From an uncultured bacterium (lineage in GTDB: Bacteria; Patescibacteriota; Saccharimonadia; Saccharimonadales; Saccharimonadaceae), in NCBI GenBank assembly GCA_937872185.1, contig CALMQN010000126.1, positions 1-5,110 on the forward strand: a DNA stretch of 5,110 nucleotides, given 5' to 3'. Every line of letters starts with the position of its first letter. The stretch's first letter is position 1. Below the pieces are notes generated by a model. The model did not search any database. It worked only from the letters and a program-made list of their open reading frames with translations, and had not been told where the DNA came from. Both the position numbers and the translations under genes were made by a program. Shown in pieces: positions 1-5,110 of this stretch.

Positions 1-1
1 T

Positions 2-544
2 GTGACCTGTGATGTCTGTCACGGCAAACGCTATAACCGCGAAGCGCTAGAAATTAAATACAAAGACGCAACGATTAGCGACGTGTTGGAAATGACCGTC
101 GAACAAGCCGCCAAGTTTTTTGAAAACATACCGTCGATTGCGCGCAAACTTGATACGTTGGTTGATGTTGGTCTGGGCTATATCCACCTGGGACAACCTG
201 CCACAACATTTAGCGGTGGTGAAGCGCAGCGTATTAAACTAGCGTCCGAACTATCGAGGCGTGCAACGGGCAAGACATTGTATATCTTGGATGAACCAAC
301 GACTGGGCTTCACAGTGCCGACGTCAAACGCCTGCTGGGTATTTTGCAGAAGCTTGTTGAAGGCGGCAACAGCATGGTGATTATCGAACACAACCTGGAT
401 GTTATTAAGACCGCTGACCATGTGATTGACATGGGCCCCGAGGGTGGGCTGGCAGGCGGCAACGTCGTTGCGACCGGTACGCCCGAAGAGATCGCTAAGG
501 TCAAAGACTCGTTTACCGGTCAGTACCTGAAGCAAATGCTTTAA
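2..544 (+). CDS. uvrA: UvrA, excinuclease ABC subunit A (C-terminal 180 residues, 5' partial)
   Basis: This is the C-terminal part of UvrA, the cytoplasmic ATPase that with UvrB locates bulky DNA damage in nucleotide excision repair. The reading frame is already open at the window edge, so the visible GTG is an internal valine codon and not the start. In visible-residue numbering, CDVC at 3-6 followed by HGKRYN is the last Cys pair of the C-terminal zinc module. The second ATPase domain follows: signature FSGGEAQR at 70-77 (Leu is the usual first residue), Walker [12 protein letters not shown] at 94-104, and the switch histidine in IIEH at 127-130. The C-terminal stretch [23 protein letters not shown] is typical of UvrA. 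The stop is TAA, one base before the stop of the convergent DedA-family gene. The Walker A motifs and N-terminal ATPase lie outside the window. The identification is very secure. Confidence 0.97.
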   Translation: MTCDVCHGKRYNREALEIKYKDATISDVLEMTVEQAAKFFENIPSIARKLDTLVDVGLGYIHLGQPATTFSGGEAQRIKLASELSRRATGKTLYILDEPTTGLHSADVKRLLGILQKLVEGGNSMVIIEHNLDVIKTADHVIDMGPEGGLAGGNVVATGTPEEIAKVKDSFTGQYLKQML

Positions 545-545
545 T

Positions 546-1217
546 CTATTTCTTTTTGAAAAGTACAGCGAACTGCGTCTTGACCATGTTTTTAAACGCG
601 TCACGTTGTTTTTTGTCTTTGAAGATATGAATCAGTGGTGGAGTAACTGATATCAGAATGATGACGGCGATGAGCGGTAACAGAATGTGATCGATCTGGA
701 TCCCCATTGCCTCAAACCATGATCCAACAAAATAACCAAGATACGTGACACCAGCGGCCCACAAAAAGGCACCGATAAGGTTGAACGTCAGAAACGTCGT
801 GTATTTCATTTTTGCGACGCCGGCGATGACGGGCGCAAACGTGCGAACGATAGGAATAAAGCGAGCGATGATAATCGTTTTGCCACCGTGCTTTTCATAG
901 AAAGCCTGGGCTTTAACGATATTTTCCTGGCGAAACAATAGCGAGTTTTCGCGCTTGAAAATGCGGCTGCCCACACGGTTGCCGAATGTATAGCCGACGC
1001 TATCACCCAGGGCTGCGGCGATAAACAGTACCAATACAACGACGTGGATGTTAAGGTTAAGAACGCCCGAGTGGACTAAGAACCCAGTGGCGAACAGCAG
1101 ACTGTCGCCAGGCAAAAAGAAACCAATCAGCAGGCCTGATTCGGCGAAAACGACAAGTGCGACACCAAGAAGGCTGACGGCTTTTATGAAATCAAGTAGG
1201 TCTACTCCGGGAATCAT
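546..1217 (-). CDS. DedA-family (VTT domain) integral membrane protein, 223 aa
   Basis: This is a polytopic inner-membrane protein of the DedA family. Some members translocate undecaprenyl phosphate (UptA type) or affect membrane lipid distribution, but which substrate this copy handles cannot be read from sequence. Family hallmarks are all present: an acidic residue in FAESG (E26), the re-entrant motif GFFLPGDSLLFATG at 32-45 with D38, GDSVGYTFGNRVG at 71-83, and the signature KHGGKTIIIARFIPIVRTFAPVIAG at 109-133. E26, D38, R119 and R125 match the Glu, Asp and two Arg positions known to be essential in E. coli YqjA/YghB. Hydrophobic segments lie at about 12-50, 57-78, 140-166 and 177-197. 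A basic cytoplasmic tail ends in FKKK. Length is normal (about 200-220 aa). The ATG has a GGAG five bases upstream. It ends TAG, tail to tail with uvrA, and is divergent from rplY. Confidence 0.93.
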   Translation of the reverse strand: MIPGVDLLDFIKAVSLLGVALVVFAESGLLIGFFLPGDSLLFATGFLVHSGVLNLNIHVVVLVLFIAAALGDSVGYTFGNRVGSRIFKRENSLLFRQENIVKAQAFYEKHGGKTIIIARFIPIVRTFAPVIAGVAKMKYTTFLTFNLIGAFLWAAGVTYLGYFVGSWFEAMGIQIDHILLPLIAVIILISVTPPLIHIFKDKKQRDAFKNMVKTQFAVLFKKK

Positions 1218-1222
1218 AGTGA

Positions 1223-1226
1223 CTCC
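1223..1226 (-). promoter_or_regulatory. Ribosome binding site of the DedA-family gene
   Basis: GGAG on the minus strand lies five bases upstream of the ATG at 1217. It supports this start, which also gives a family-typical N-terminus. Confidence 0.7.
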
Positions 1227-1232
1227 ATTTTA

Positions 1233-1261
1233 TCACGGTGTGCATGATGGCGTGAATCATG
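1233..1261. repeat. Two interleaved short inverted repeats in the DedA/rplY divergent region
   Basis: TCACG (1233-1237) pairs with CGTGA (1251-1255), and CATGAT (1243-1248) pairs with ATCATG (1256-1261). Both lie immediately upstream of the rplY -10 box and in the leader or promoter zone of the DedA gene. They could be an operator for a dimeric regulator. The arms are short (5 and 6 bp), so chance is a real alternative. Confidence 0.3.
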
Positions 1262-1268
1262 GTATAAT
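1260..1268 (+). promoter_or_regulatory. Extended -10 promoter of rplY
   Basis: TGGTATAAT is a perfect TATAAT at 1263-1268 preceded by the TGn extension at 1260-1261. No good -35 hexamer is visible at 16-18 bp; the best is TGTGCA at 1239-1244 with 18 bp spacing and only 3 of 6 matches. That is usual for extended -10 promoters. Predicted initiation near 1275 gives a leader of about 35 nt that contains the Shine-Dalgarno. Confidence 0.7.
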
Positions 1269-1297
1269 GAATATACATAAATGCCCAAAGTGGCCGA

Positions 1298-1304
1298 TAA
1301 GGAG
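1298..1304 (+). promoter_or_regulatory. Ribosome binding site of rplY
   Basis: TAAGGAG lies five bases before the ATG at 1310. It is a near-consensus Shine-Dalgarno that fixes the start. Confidence 0.85.
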
Positions 1305-1309
1305 AACAC

Positions 1310-1999
1310 ATGAGCAATATTTCACTGAAATTAGATGCGCGTACGCACGTCGGTAAAAAAGTCGCACAGCTACGCAAAGATGGTTTTGTACCAAGCGTTG
1401 TATACGGTGGTGACAGCGAACCTATCTCGACTCAATCTGGACTTGTCGAGACAACTAAGGTTGCTCGCGTTGCGGGTAAGCACTCACCAGTCGACATCGT
1501 TATTGACGGTAAAAAGGTTTTGGCAATTATCAAATCGATCGACATGGACCCTGTTAAGCACGTGCTACGTCACGTTGCCTTTCATACCATTAACAAAAAT
1601 GACAAGATCGTTACCGAAGTACCAATTCACCTGATTGGTTTGGGCGAAAGTGCTGCTGAACGCGCTGGTCTGGTAGTCTTGCAGGCTATCGAGCATGTCG
1701 AAATTCGTGCCATTCCGGCTGACCTGCCTGAATCACTTGAGATTTCGATTATCGATCTTGCAACTGACGAAGACAAGCTAACACTTGCTGACCTGAGGCT
1801 GCCAGAAGGCGTTGAGTTTGCCGATCACGAACAAGACCTTGATTTGGTGATCGCGAACGTCTACGAACCATCTGCACTGCAGGCTGCAAACGAAGCTGCT
1901 GCAGGCGATGGTGTTATCGAAGACGCAACTGCTGCTGATGAACCAGCCGGTGACGCTGCTGATGCGCCAGCTGCCGAAGCAGACGCAAAGACCGAATAA
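1310..1999 (+). CDS. rplY: Ribosomal protein L25 / general stress protein Ctc (long two-domain form), 229 aa
   Basis: This is 50S protein bL25 of the Ctc/TL5 type, which binds 5S rRNA in the large subunit. The N-terminal L25 domain spans about residues 4-92. It has the classic GKKVAQLRKDGFVPSVVYGG block at 15-34 and MDPVKHVLRHVAF at 79-91. The C-terminal TL5 beta domain (about 98-187) contains VPIHLIGLGESAAERAGLV at 104-122, IPADLPESLEISI at 135-147 and LRLPEGVEF at 162-170. Residues 188-229 form a low-complexity Ala/Asp/Glu tail, containing the eight-residue tandem repeat AADEPAGD/AADAPAAE at 208-223. Acidic tails occur in other Ctc proteins and are probably disordered. The start is set by TAAGGAG five bases upstream and an extended -10 promoter. 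It appears to be monocistronic, followed by a strong hairpin terminator. In some bacteria ctc is stress induced; nothing here shows that. Confidence 0.95.
   Translation: MSNISLKLDARTHVGKKVAQLRKDGFVPSVVYGGDSEPISTQSGLVETTKVARVAGKHSPVDIVIDGKKVLAIIKSIDMDPVKHVLRHVAFHTINKNDKIVTEVPIHLIGLGESAAERAGLVVLQAIEHVEIRAIPADLPESLEISIIDLATDEDKLTLADLRLPEGVEFADHEQDLDLVIANVYEPSALQAANEAAAGDGVIEDATAADEPAGDAADAPAAEADAKTE
1931..1978 (+). repeat. Imperfect 24-bp tandem repeat in the rplY tail
   Basis: Units 1931-1954 and 1955-1978 both begin GCTGCTGATG and match at 18 of 24 positions. They encode AADEPAGD and AADAPAAE. Their direct abutment in frame suggests that the acidic tail grew by a local duplication. Confidence 0.6.
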
Positions 2000-2019
2000 G
2001 TCCTTAGACTATCGGTATA

Positions 2020-2047
2020 AAAGATCCGCTCATTTGAGCGGATCTTT
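2020..2047. terminator. Bidirectional intrinsic terminator between rplY and the ABC exporter gene
   Basis: A perfect 12-bp stem (2020-2031 pairing with 2036-2047, arm AAAGATCCGCTC) closes an ATTT loop. Rightward it is followed by TTTGTTTATT. Leftward the reverse complement is followed by TTTTATA, so it can serve both convergent genes. It begins 20 bases after the rplY stop and lies 2 bases beyond the stop of the leftward ABC gene. The stem has six G-C pairs near the loop and A-T pairs at the base, typical of Rho-independent terminators. Confidence 0.9.
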
Positions 2048-2049
2048 GT

Positions 2050-3798
2050 TTATTCTTCGATAAACCCGCCAGATTGGTGTGCCCATAGTTTGGCGTATAT
2101 GCCCTTATGAGCAAGAAGGTCTGTGTGAGTACCTTGTTCGACAATGCGACCTTCGTCTAGCACGATGATGCGATCAAGTTTGGCGATGGTTGATAGGCGG
2201 TGGGCGATGACAATGCTGGTCCGTCCATGCATCAATTTATCCAGGGCATCCTGGATTAGTTTTTCGCTTTCGCTATCAAGAGCCGATGTTGCTTCATCAA
2301 GTATCAGGATTGGAGCATCCTTTAAGATCGCCCGGGCGATTGCGACACGCTGCCTTTGACCTCCGGATAGTTTGACGCCGCGCTCACCGACAAGAGTGTC
2401 GAGACCATGTGGGAGCTTGTCGATGAAGCTGAGAGCGTTGGCTTTCTTTGCCGCGGCACTGATTTCGGCGTCTGTTGCATCAAGACGCCCGTATGCTATA
2501 TTTTCCCGCAGGCTGCGATGGAACAACATCGGCTCTTGCGGAACGTAAGCGATAGCACGGCGTAGTGACTGCTGTGTGATGTCTCGAATGTCAACATCGC
2601 TGATGCGTATCTGACCGGAAGTCACGTCCGAAAAGCGGAGCAAAAGATGCGTAATGGTCGTTTTGCCTGCGCCTGAGCGTCCGACAAGACCGATTTTCTC
2701 ACCAGCTTGAATATCTATCGATACGCCGCGCAGGACCTCTTCGTCGTTATCGGGATAGCTGTAGCTGACAGTGTCTAGTTTAATCGTGGGTTGGGTGATG
2801 ACAATGTCTTTGGCCATTGGTGCATCAACAATGCTATTTTCTTGCATGAGCATTTCTGTCATTGGGGCAGCCTGTAGAAGGCTTTCGTCATAGCCATTCA
2901 AGATTTCACCAAGACCAAAAATTTGCATTGCGATTCGTTGTAAGTAGGTGATTGCGAATACCGCGATTGCAAGAGACAGTTGGCCGTTAAGGACTAAGTA
3001 TGCGCAAATTGCGATACCGACAAGTTGAGCAACCGTCATGATGACGTTACGGATCGTTCCATCCAGGCCGAATATGCTGATGTCTTTAATGAATATCCTC
3101 TCGAGTTCTTTGGTCTGTCTCTCAAGGTGGTGTATCTCGCTGTTTTCATTGGCAAAGGTTTTCACCATCAAACTGTTTGTTATCGAGTCGGCCGCTTCAC
3201 CGTGTATGCTCGCGATAAGTTCTTTTCTTTTCTTCCTGTAAGGTGCACGAATTTTAGTGAACCATTTAATTTGTAGCAGCATTAGACTGATGAGAGCAGC
3301 TAGGATAAGGGCGACAAGTGGTGCCTGCGTCGCCACGATTGCAAGACCGATACCGACAGATAACACGAAGCTGAGCGTCCGTAGGATGAGTAGGTCCTGT
3401 AACGCGACGTGTGCGCGTATGAAATCGATGAATCTACTAGTGAGAGCGCCGACCTTTTCATTTACGAAAAATTGTAGATCTTTATTAATGAGACCTCGAA
3501 ACGTGTCGTTGTATAAACCGGTGCGGACGCGTGCCTCATGCCTTATGAGCAGCTGAAAACCTATGAAGTTTAAGACAAGTCCAGTGACGCCAATGACACC
3601 TGCGAACATCAAACTTCGCGTCAGGCCAGCTTCGTCTTCGGTGGTGAGACTGCCTATCGCAAGGCTGAAAGCAAAGGGCAGTAACGTGTCGATGCACAAT
3701 GTTGAAAGTGGTACGAAAAAAAGACCAATAAAGAATGTCGGTTTATGTTTCCGCATTTGCGCCCAGTAGAGTTGGATTGTGTTTCTGCTGACGCCCAT
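2050..3798 (-). CDS. ABC exporter half-transporter (fused permease and ATPase), 582 aa
   Basis: This is a membrane exporter of the MsbA/LmrA/Sav1866 fold, expected to work as a dimer; the substrate is unknown. The permease has six hydrophobic segments (about 22-50, 62-85, 138-157, 160-178, 250-271, 274-295). The ATPase domain begins near 338 and every catalytic element is intact: A-loop Tyr348 in YSYP, Walker A GRSGAGKTT at 373-381 (K379), Q-loop YVPQEP with Q421, signature LSGGQRQR at 477-484, Walker B LILDEATSALD with D501 and E502, and switch H533 in AHRLST. Length is normal. ATG 3798 is preferred because GGGAAGG lies seven bases upstream. In-frame GTG 3840 and ATG 3825 would overlap the gene before it and lack a good Shine-Dalgarno. 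The gene starts 16 nt after the gre-like stop, so the two are probably co-transcribed. A partner half-transporter is not visible. Confidence 0.93.
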   Translation of the reverse strand: MGVSRNTIQLYWAQMRKHKPTFFIGLFFVPLSTLCIDTLLPFAFSLAIGSLTTEDEAGLTRSLMFAGVIGVTGLVLNFIGFQLLIRHEARVRTGLYNDTFRGLINKDLQFFVNEKVGALTSRFIDFIRAHVALQDLLILRTLSFVLSVGIGLAIVATQAPLVALILAALISLMLLQIKWFTKIRAPYRKKRKELIASIHGEAADSITNSLMVKTFANENSEIHHLERQTKELERIFIKDISIFGLDGTIRNVIMTVAQLVGIAICAYLVLNGQLSLAIAVFAITYLQRIAMQIFGLGEILNGYDESLLQAAPMTEMLMQENSIVDAPMAKDIVITQPTIKLDTVSYSYPDNDEEVLRGVSIDIQAGEKIGLVGRSGAGKTTITHLLLRFSDVTSGQIRISDVDIRDITQQSLRRAIAYVPQEPMLFHRSLRENIAYGRLDATDAEISAAAKKANALSFIDKLPHGLDTLVGERGVKLSGGQRQRVAIARAILKDAPILILDEATSALDSESEKLIQDALDKLMHGRTSIVIAHRLSTIAKLDRIIVLDEGRIVEQGTHTDLLAHKGIYAKLWAHQSGGFIEE

Positions 3799-3805
3799 TT
3801 TTGTA

Positions 3806-3812
3806 CCTTCCC
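3806..3812 (-). promoter_or_regulatory. Ribosome binding site that decides the ABC exporter start
   Basis: GGGAAGG on the minus strand lies seven bases before ATG 3798 and inside the 16-nt gap after the gre-like stop. It favours this ATG over GTG 3840 and ATG 3825, neither of which has a comparable site. Confidence 0.65.
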
Positions 3813-3814
3813 GT

Positions 3815-4300
3815 CTATGGTTCATTATAACTGTGCTCACTCTTACTATCTATAGCAATGATTGTACCGCGTGTTGTTTCTGACGGTAGCTTCTTCCCGA
3901 TGAGCTCAACCCCCATAGGTGATTGACTGCTGACAACAGTGATATTATTTTCAGTTGCCCCGCTTCGCGGCGTCCAATCGCCGGCGATAAGTAGTTGTCG
4001 TGTGGCGTCGCCGTGTTGAAGCGTTACGACTGATCCAATGCCGACCGTCGATTTTTTCAGCCTTGGTGTTGACGGTAGCGAATCACGCAGGATTGCTTTT
4101 AAGTTTGATAGCTCCGCAAACAACACCGCTTGGCGGTCGCGCAGCGCGTCGAAAGGCGCGTTGTCATGCCATGTTTCAGATGATTGGTTAAATACATCAT
4201 AAAACTCTGGGCCAAGCTCTTGTATTTCTTTCTCAAGCGCTGCGATACGCTCGCGCGCCCAACGTTTATCAGATTCTAATATATACAGCTCTCTCGCCAT
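3815..4300 (-). CDS. GreA/GreB-family transcription factor with divergent coiled-coil tip, 161 aa
   Basis: Gre factors enter the RNA polymerase secondary channel and stimulate cleavage of backtracked transcripts using acidic residues at the tip of a coiled coil. Residues about 8-75 look like the helical hairpin, with the tip at QSSETWHDNAPFDALRDRQ (39-57), matching the GDLxENAEYxAAREQQ region of GreA. Residues 85-152 match the C-terminal FKBP-like domain: GSVVTLQHGD at 89-98 and the diagnostic SPMGVELIGKK at 127-137, compared with SPLGRALLGKK. Length is normal (about 158 aa in GreA). The tip differs: D46 replaces GreA Glu44, and T43 sits where Asp41 would be, with E42 beside it. It may therefore be a GreA/GreB-like paralogue, and cleavage stimulation is not certain. 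AAGGAG lies five bases before the ATG. It is the first gene of a leftward unit with the ABC exporter. Confidence 0.85.
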   Translation of the reverse strand: MARELYILESDKRWARERIAALEKEIQELGPEFYDVFNQSSETWHDNAPFDALRDRQAVLFAELSNLKAILRDSLPSTPRLKKSTVGIGSVVTLQHGDATRQLLIAGDWTPRSGATENNITVVSSQSPMGVELIGKKLPSETTRGTIIAIDSKSEHSYNEP

Positions 4301-4305
4301 TGGCG

Positions 4306-4311
4306 CTCCTT
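4306..4311 (-). promoter_or_regulatory. Ribosome binding site of the gre-like gene
   Basis: AAGGAG on the minus strand lies five bases before ATG 4300. It is a strong Shine-Dalgarno that fixes the start. Confidence 0.85.
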
Positions 4312-4348
4312 GTTGGTATTAAAGATGGTAGATGGTGTATCGTCATTG

Positions 4349-4365
4349 GATCGGCACGTCCGATC
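4349..4365. repeat. Perfect inverted repeat in the gre-like leader
   Basis: GATCGG (4349-4354) and CCGATC (4360-4365) are perfect 6-bp arms around a 5-nt centre CACGT. If transcription starts near 4398 (minus strand), this lies in the 5' leader of the gre-like/ABC unit about 50 nt before the start codon. It could be an operator or a small RNA hairpin. No U-run follows, so it is not a terminator. Confidence 0.4.
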
Positions 4366-4404
4366 GTGAGCGAGTAGAGGATCTTAACAGATCATAGTAG
4401 GGTA

Positions 4405-4419
4405 ATTATATAGTATAAT
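4405..4419. promoter_or_regulatory. Symmetric divergent promoter core: back-to-back TATAAT boxes
   Basis: ATTATA (4405-4410) and TATAAT (4414-4419) are exact reverse complements around TAG, giving one consensus -10 box per strand. The leftward box would serve the gre-like/ABC unit (initiation near 4398, leader about 98 nt), with a weak -35 TTTGCA at 4434-4429 and 18 bp spacing. The rightward box would serve trhO (initiation near 4426). The rightward -35 is poor at proper spacing. TTAACA at 4384-4389 is too far from TATAAT (24 bp) but would pair with overlapping TATATA or TATAGT at 17 or 19 bp. Confidence 0.6.
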
Positions 4420-4427
4420 GGTGTTCG

Positions 4428-5110
4428 ATGCAAAAAATTATCCTGTACTACACATTTACGCCAATCGCTGATCCGGTTGCGGTAAAATTGTGGCAAAAAA
4501 CGCTTGCCTCGGGCCTTAACCTGCGTGGCCGTATCTTGATTTCACGTCACGGGATCAATGGTACTGTCGGCGGCGACATTGATGATGTCAAAGCATACAT
4601 AAAAGCGACAAAAGAGTTCGCAGCGTTCAAAAACATGGTGTTTAAATGGAGCGACGGATCGCGTGAGGATTTCCCGCGGTTGAGTGTTAAGGCACGTCGC
4701 GAGTTAGTTGGGTTTAAAAATAGCGACGATGAATTTGATGTTGATGAAAAGGGCGTCGTAGGCGGCGGTATTCACTTAAAGCCAAAACAGGTCAACGAAT
4801 TGGTCGAAGCATATGGTGACGACGTCGTGTTTTTTGATGGTCGTAATGCACACGAGGCAAAGATTGGTAAGTTCAAAAATGCAATCGTACCCAACACCAA
4901 TACATCTCGTGATTTTATTGCTGAGCTTGAAAGTGACAAATACGACCATTTGAAGAATAAGAAGATCGTTACCTATTGTACCGGTGGTGTTCGCTGTGAA
5001 GTCATTTCTAGCATGATGAAAAAACGTGGGTTCACGGACGTGTATCAAATTGATGGCGGTATTGTGAAATACGGCGAAGCGTATGGGGATGATGGATTGT
5101 GGGAAGGCAG
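4428..5110 (+). CDS. trhO: TrhO, rhodanese-domain tRNA uridine(34) hydroxylase (3' partial, first 227 residues)
   Basis: This is the YceA/UPF0176 family. E. coli TrhO carries out oxygen-dependent formation of 5-hydroxyuridine at wobble position 34 of tRNA. The N-terminal domain (about 1-95) shows [17 protein letters not shown] at 7-23, [16 protein letters not shown] at 34-49 and [19 protein letters not shown] at 72-90. The link [10 protein letters not shown] (110-119) leads into the rhodanese domain (about 122-217) with FFDGRN at 135-140, the active-site loop CTGGVRC at 184-190 (C184 catalytic) and [12 protein letters not shown] at 206-217. The frame is open at the window end, so the Cys-rich C-terminal part seen in many members is not visible. 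An in-frame TAA at 4416-4418 leaves ATG 4428 as the only reasonable start. There is no Shine-Dalgarno, and a TATAAT ends 8 nt before the ATG, implying a leaderless mRNA. The wording of the motifs resembles actinobacterial homologues (recollection, not a search). Confidence 0.94.
   Translation, partial: MQKIILYYTFTPIADPVAVKLWQKTLASGLNLRGRILISRHGINGTVGGDIDDVKAYIKATKEFAAFKNMVFKWSDGSREDFPRLSVKARRELVGFKNSDDEFDVDEKGVVGGGIHLKPKQVNELVEAYGDDVVFFDGRNAHEAKIGKFKNAIVPNTNTSRDFIAELESDKYDHLKNKKIVTYCTGGVRCEVISSMMKKRGFTDVYQIDGGIVKYGEAYGDDGLWEG

Noticed and set aside
208..235. Phe in place of Leu in the UvrA signature (FSGGEAQR)
   Set aside because: It is a conservative hydrophobic change in an otherwise intact ATPase domain. 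It does not suggest loss of function.
251..604. Open frame on the minus strand across the uvrA end (117 codons)
   Set aside because: It is antisense to the conserved UvrA ATPase domain and overlaps the DedA gene. Its translation shows no recognisable motif and it has no convincing Shine-Dalgarno.
1227..1235. TGATAAAAT on the minus strand as an extended -10 for the DedA gene
   Set aside because: Initiation about 7 nt downstream would fall after the GGAG Shine-Dalgarno and exclude it from the mRNA. A promoter further upstream is more likely, but none is clear.
1048..1356. Plus-strand open frame across the DedA start and rplY start
   Set aside because: It is antisense to DedA, crosses the rplY promoter and start, and encodes an unstructured basic sequence. 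It is a shadow of real genes.
2144..3769. Several plus-strand open frames antisense to the ABC exporter
   Set aside because: All are short and lie opposite strongly conserved exporter sequence. None has a protein-family signature.
3826..3831. TATAAT on the minus strand near the gre-like stop as an internal promoter for the exporter
   Set aside because: No -35 match was found at 16-19 bp and no TGn extension. It overlaps coding sequence (the Tyr-Asn codons), so chance is likely.
3798..3840. Longer ABC exporter start at GTG 3840 or ATG 3825
   Set aside because: Both overlap the gre-like gene and lack a good Shine-Dalgarno. The added residues are polar and not family-like, whereas ATG 3798 has GGGAAGG at good spacing.
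4349..4393. Four GATC sites in 45 bp, as a Dam-type methylation cluster or origin-like element
   Set aside because: An equal cluster (four in 36 bp, 689-724) lies in ordinary DedA coding sequence, so GATC is simply common here. No DnaA boxes accompany it.
4776..5048. Minus-strand open frame of 90 codons inside trhO
   Set aside because: It lies opposite the rhodanese domain, including the active-site loop, and its translation resembles no known family.

Overview
The window is ordinary, densely packed bacterial chromosome with six protein genes. The outer two, uvrA on the left and trhO on the right, run off the ends. Base composition looks balanced. The genes that close in the window stop with TAA or TAG only, and all read cleanly in the standard code. 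Short gaps, a housekeeping gene mix and an actinobacterial flavour to the trhO product fit a small-genome bacterium such as a Saccharibacteria/Patescibacteria member. That placement is a moderate-confidence inference: no rRNA or other phylogenetic marker is present.

Left part (1-2050): the 3' end of uvrA (nucleotide excision repair) points right and meets, tail to tail with one base between stop codons, a leftward DedA-family membrane protein gene. The DedA gene diverges from rplY/ctc (ribosomal protein L25, long two-domain form with an acidic tail). rplY has a clear extended -10 promoter and a good Shine-Dalgarno. A strong 12-bp-stem hairpin follows rplY and is placed to terminate transcription from both sides.

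Right part (2050-4427): a leftward two-gene unit. A Gre-family transcription factor is followed after 16 nt by a complete ABC exporter half-transporter (six membrane segments plus one ATPase domain). Upstream is a 127-nt divergent intergenic region. It holds a perfect ATTATA/TATAAT inverted repeat with a 3-nt centre, which could serve as back-to-back -10 elements, and a 6-bp-arm inverted repeat inside the predicted gre-like leader.

Right edge (4428-5110): a rhodanese-type trhO (tRNA U34 hydroxylation), open at the window end. Its ATG sits 8 nt after a consensus TATAAT, has no Shine-Dalgarno and has an in-frame stop directly upstream, so its mRNA is probably leaderless or nearly so.

The genes do not form one pathway: they are DNA repair, envelope lipid handling, translation, transcription, export and tRNA modification. 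I saw no mobile element, CRISPR, tRNA, rRNA or defence system. The most interesting signals are regulatory (the symmetric divergent promoter and the likely leaderless trhO), plus the altered acidic tip of the Gre-like protein. I found no convincing undescribed system.
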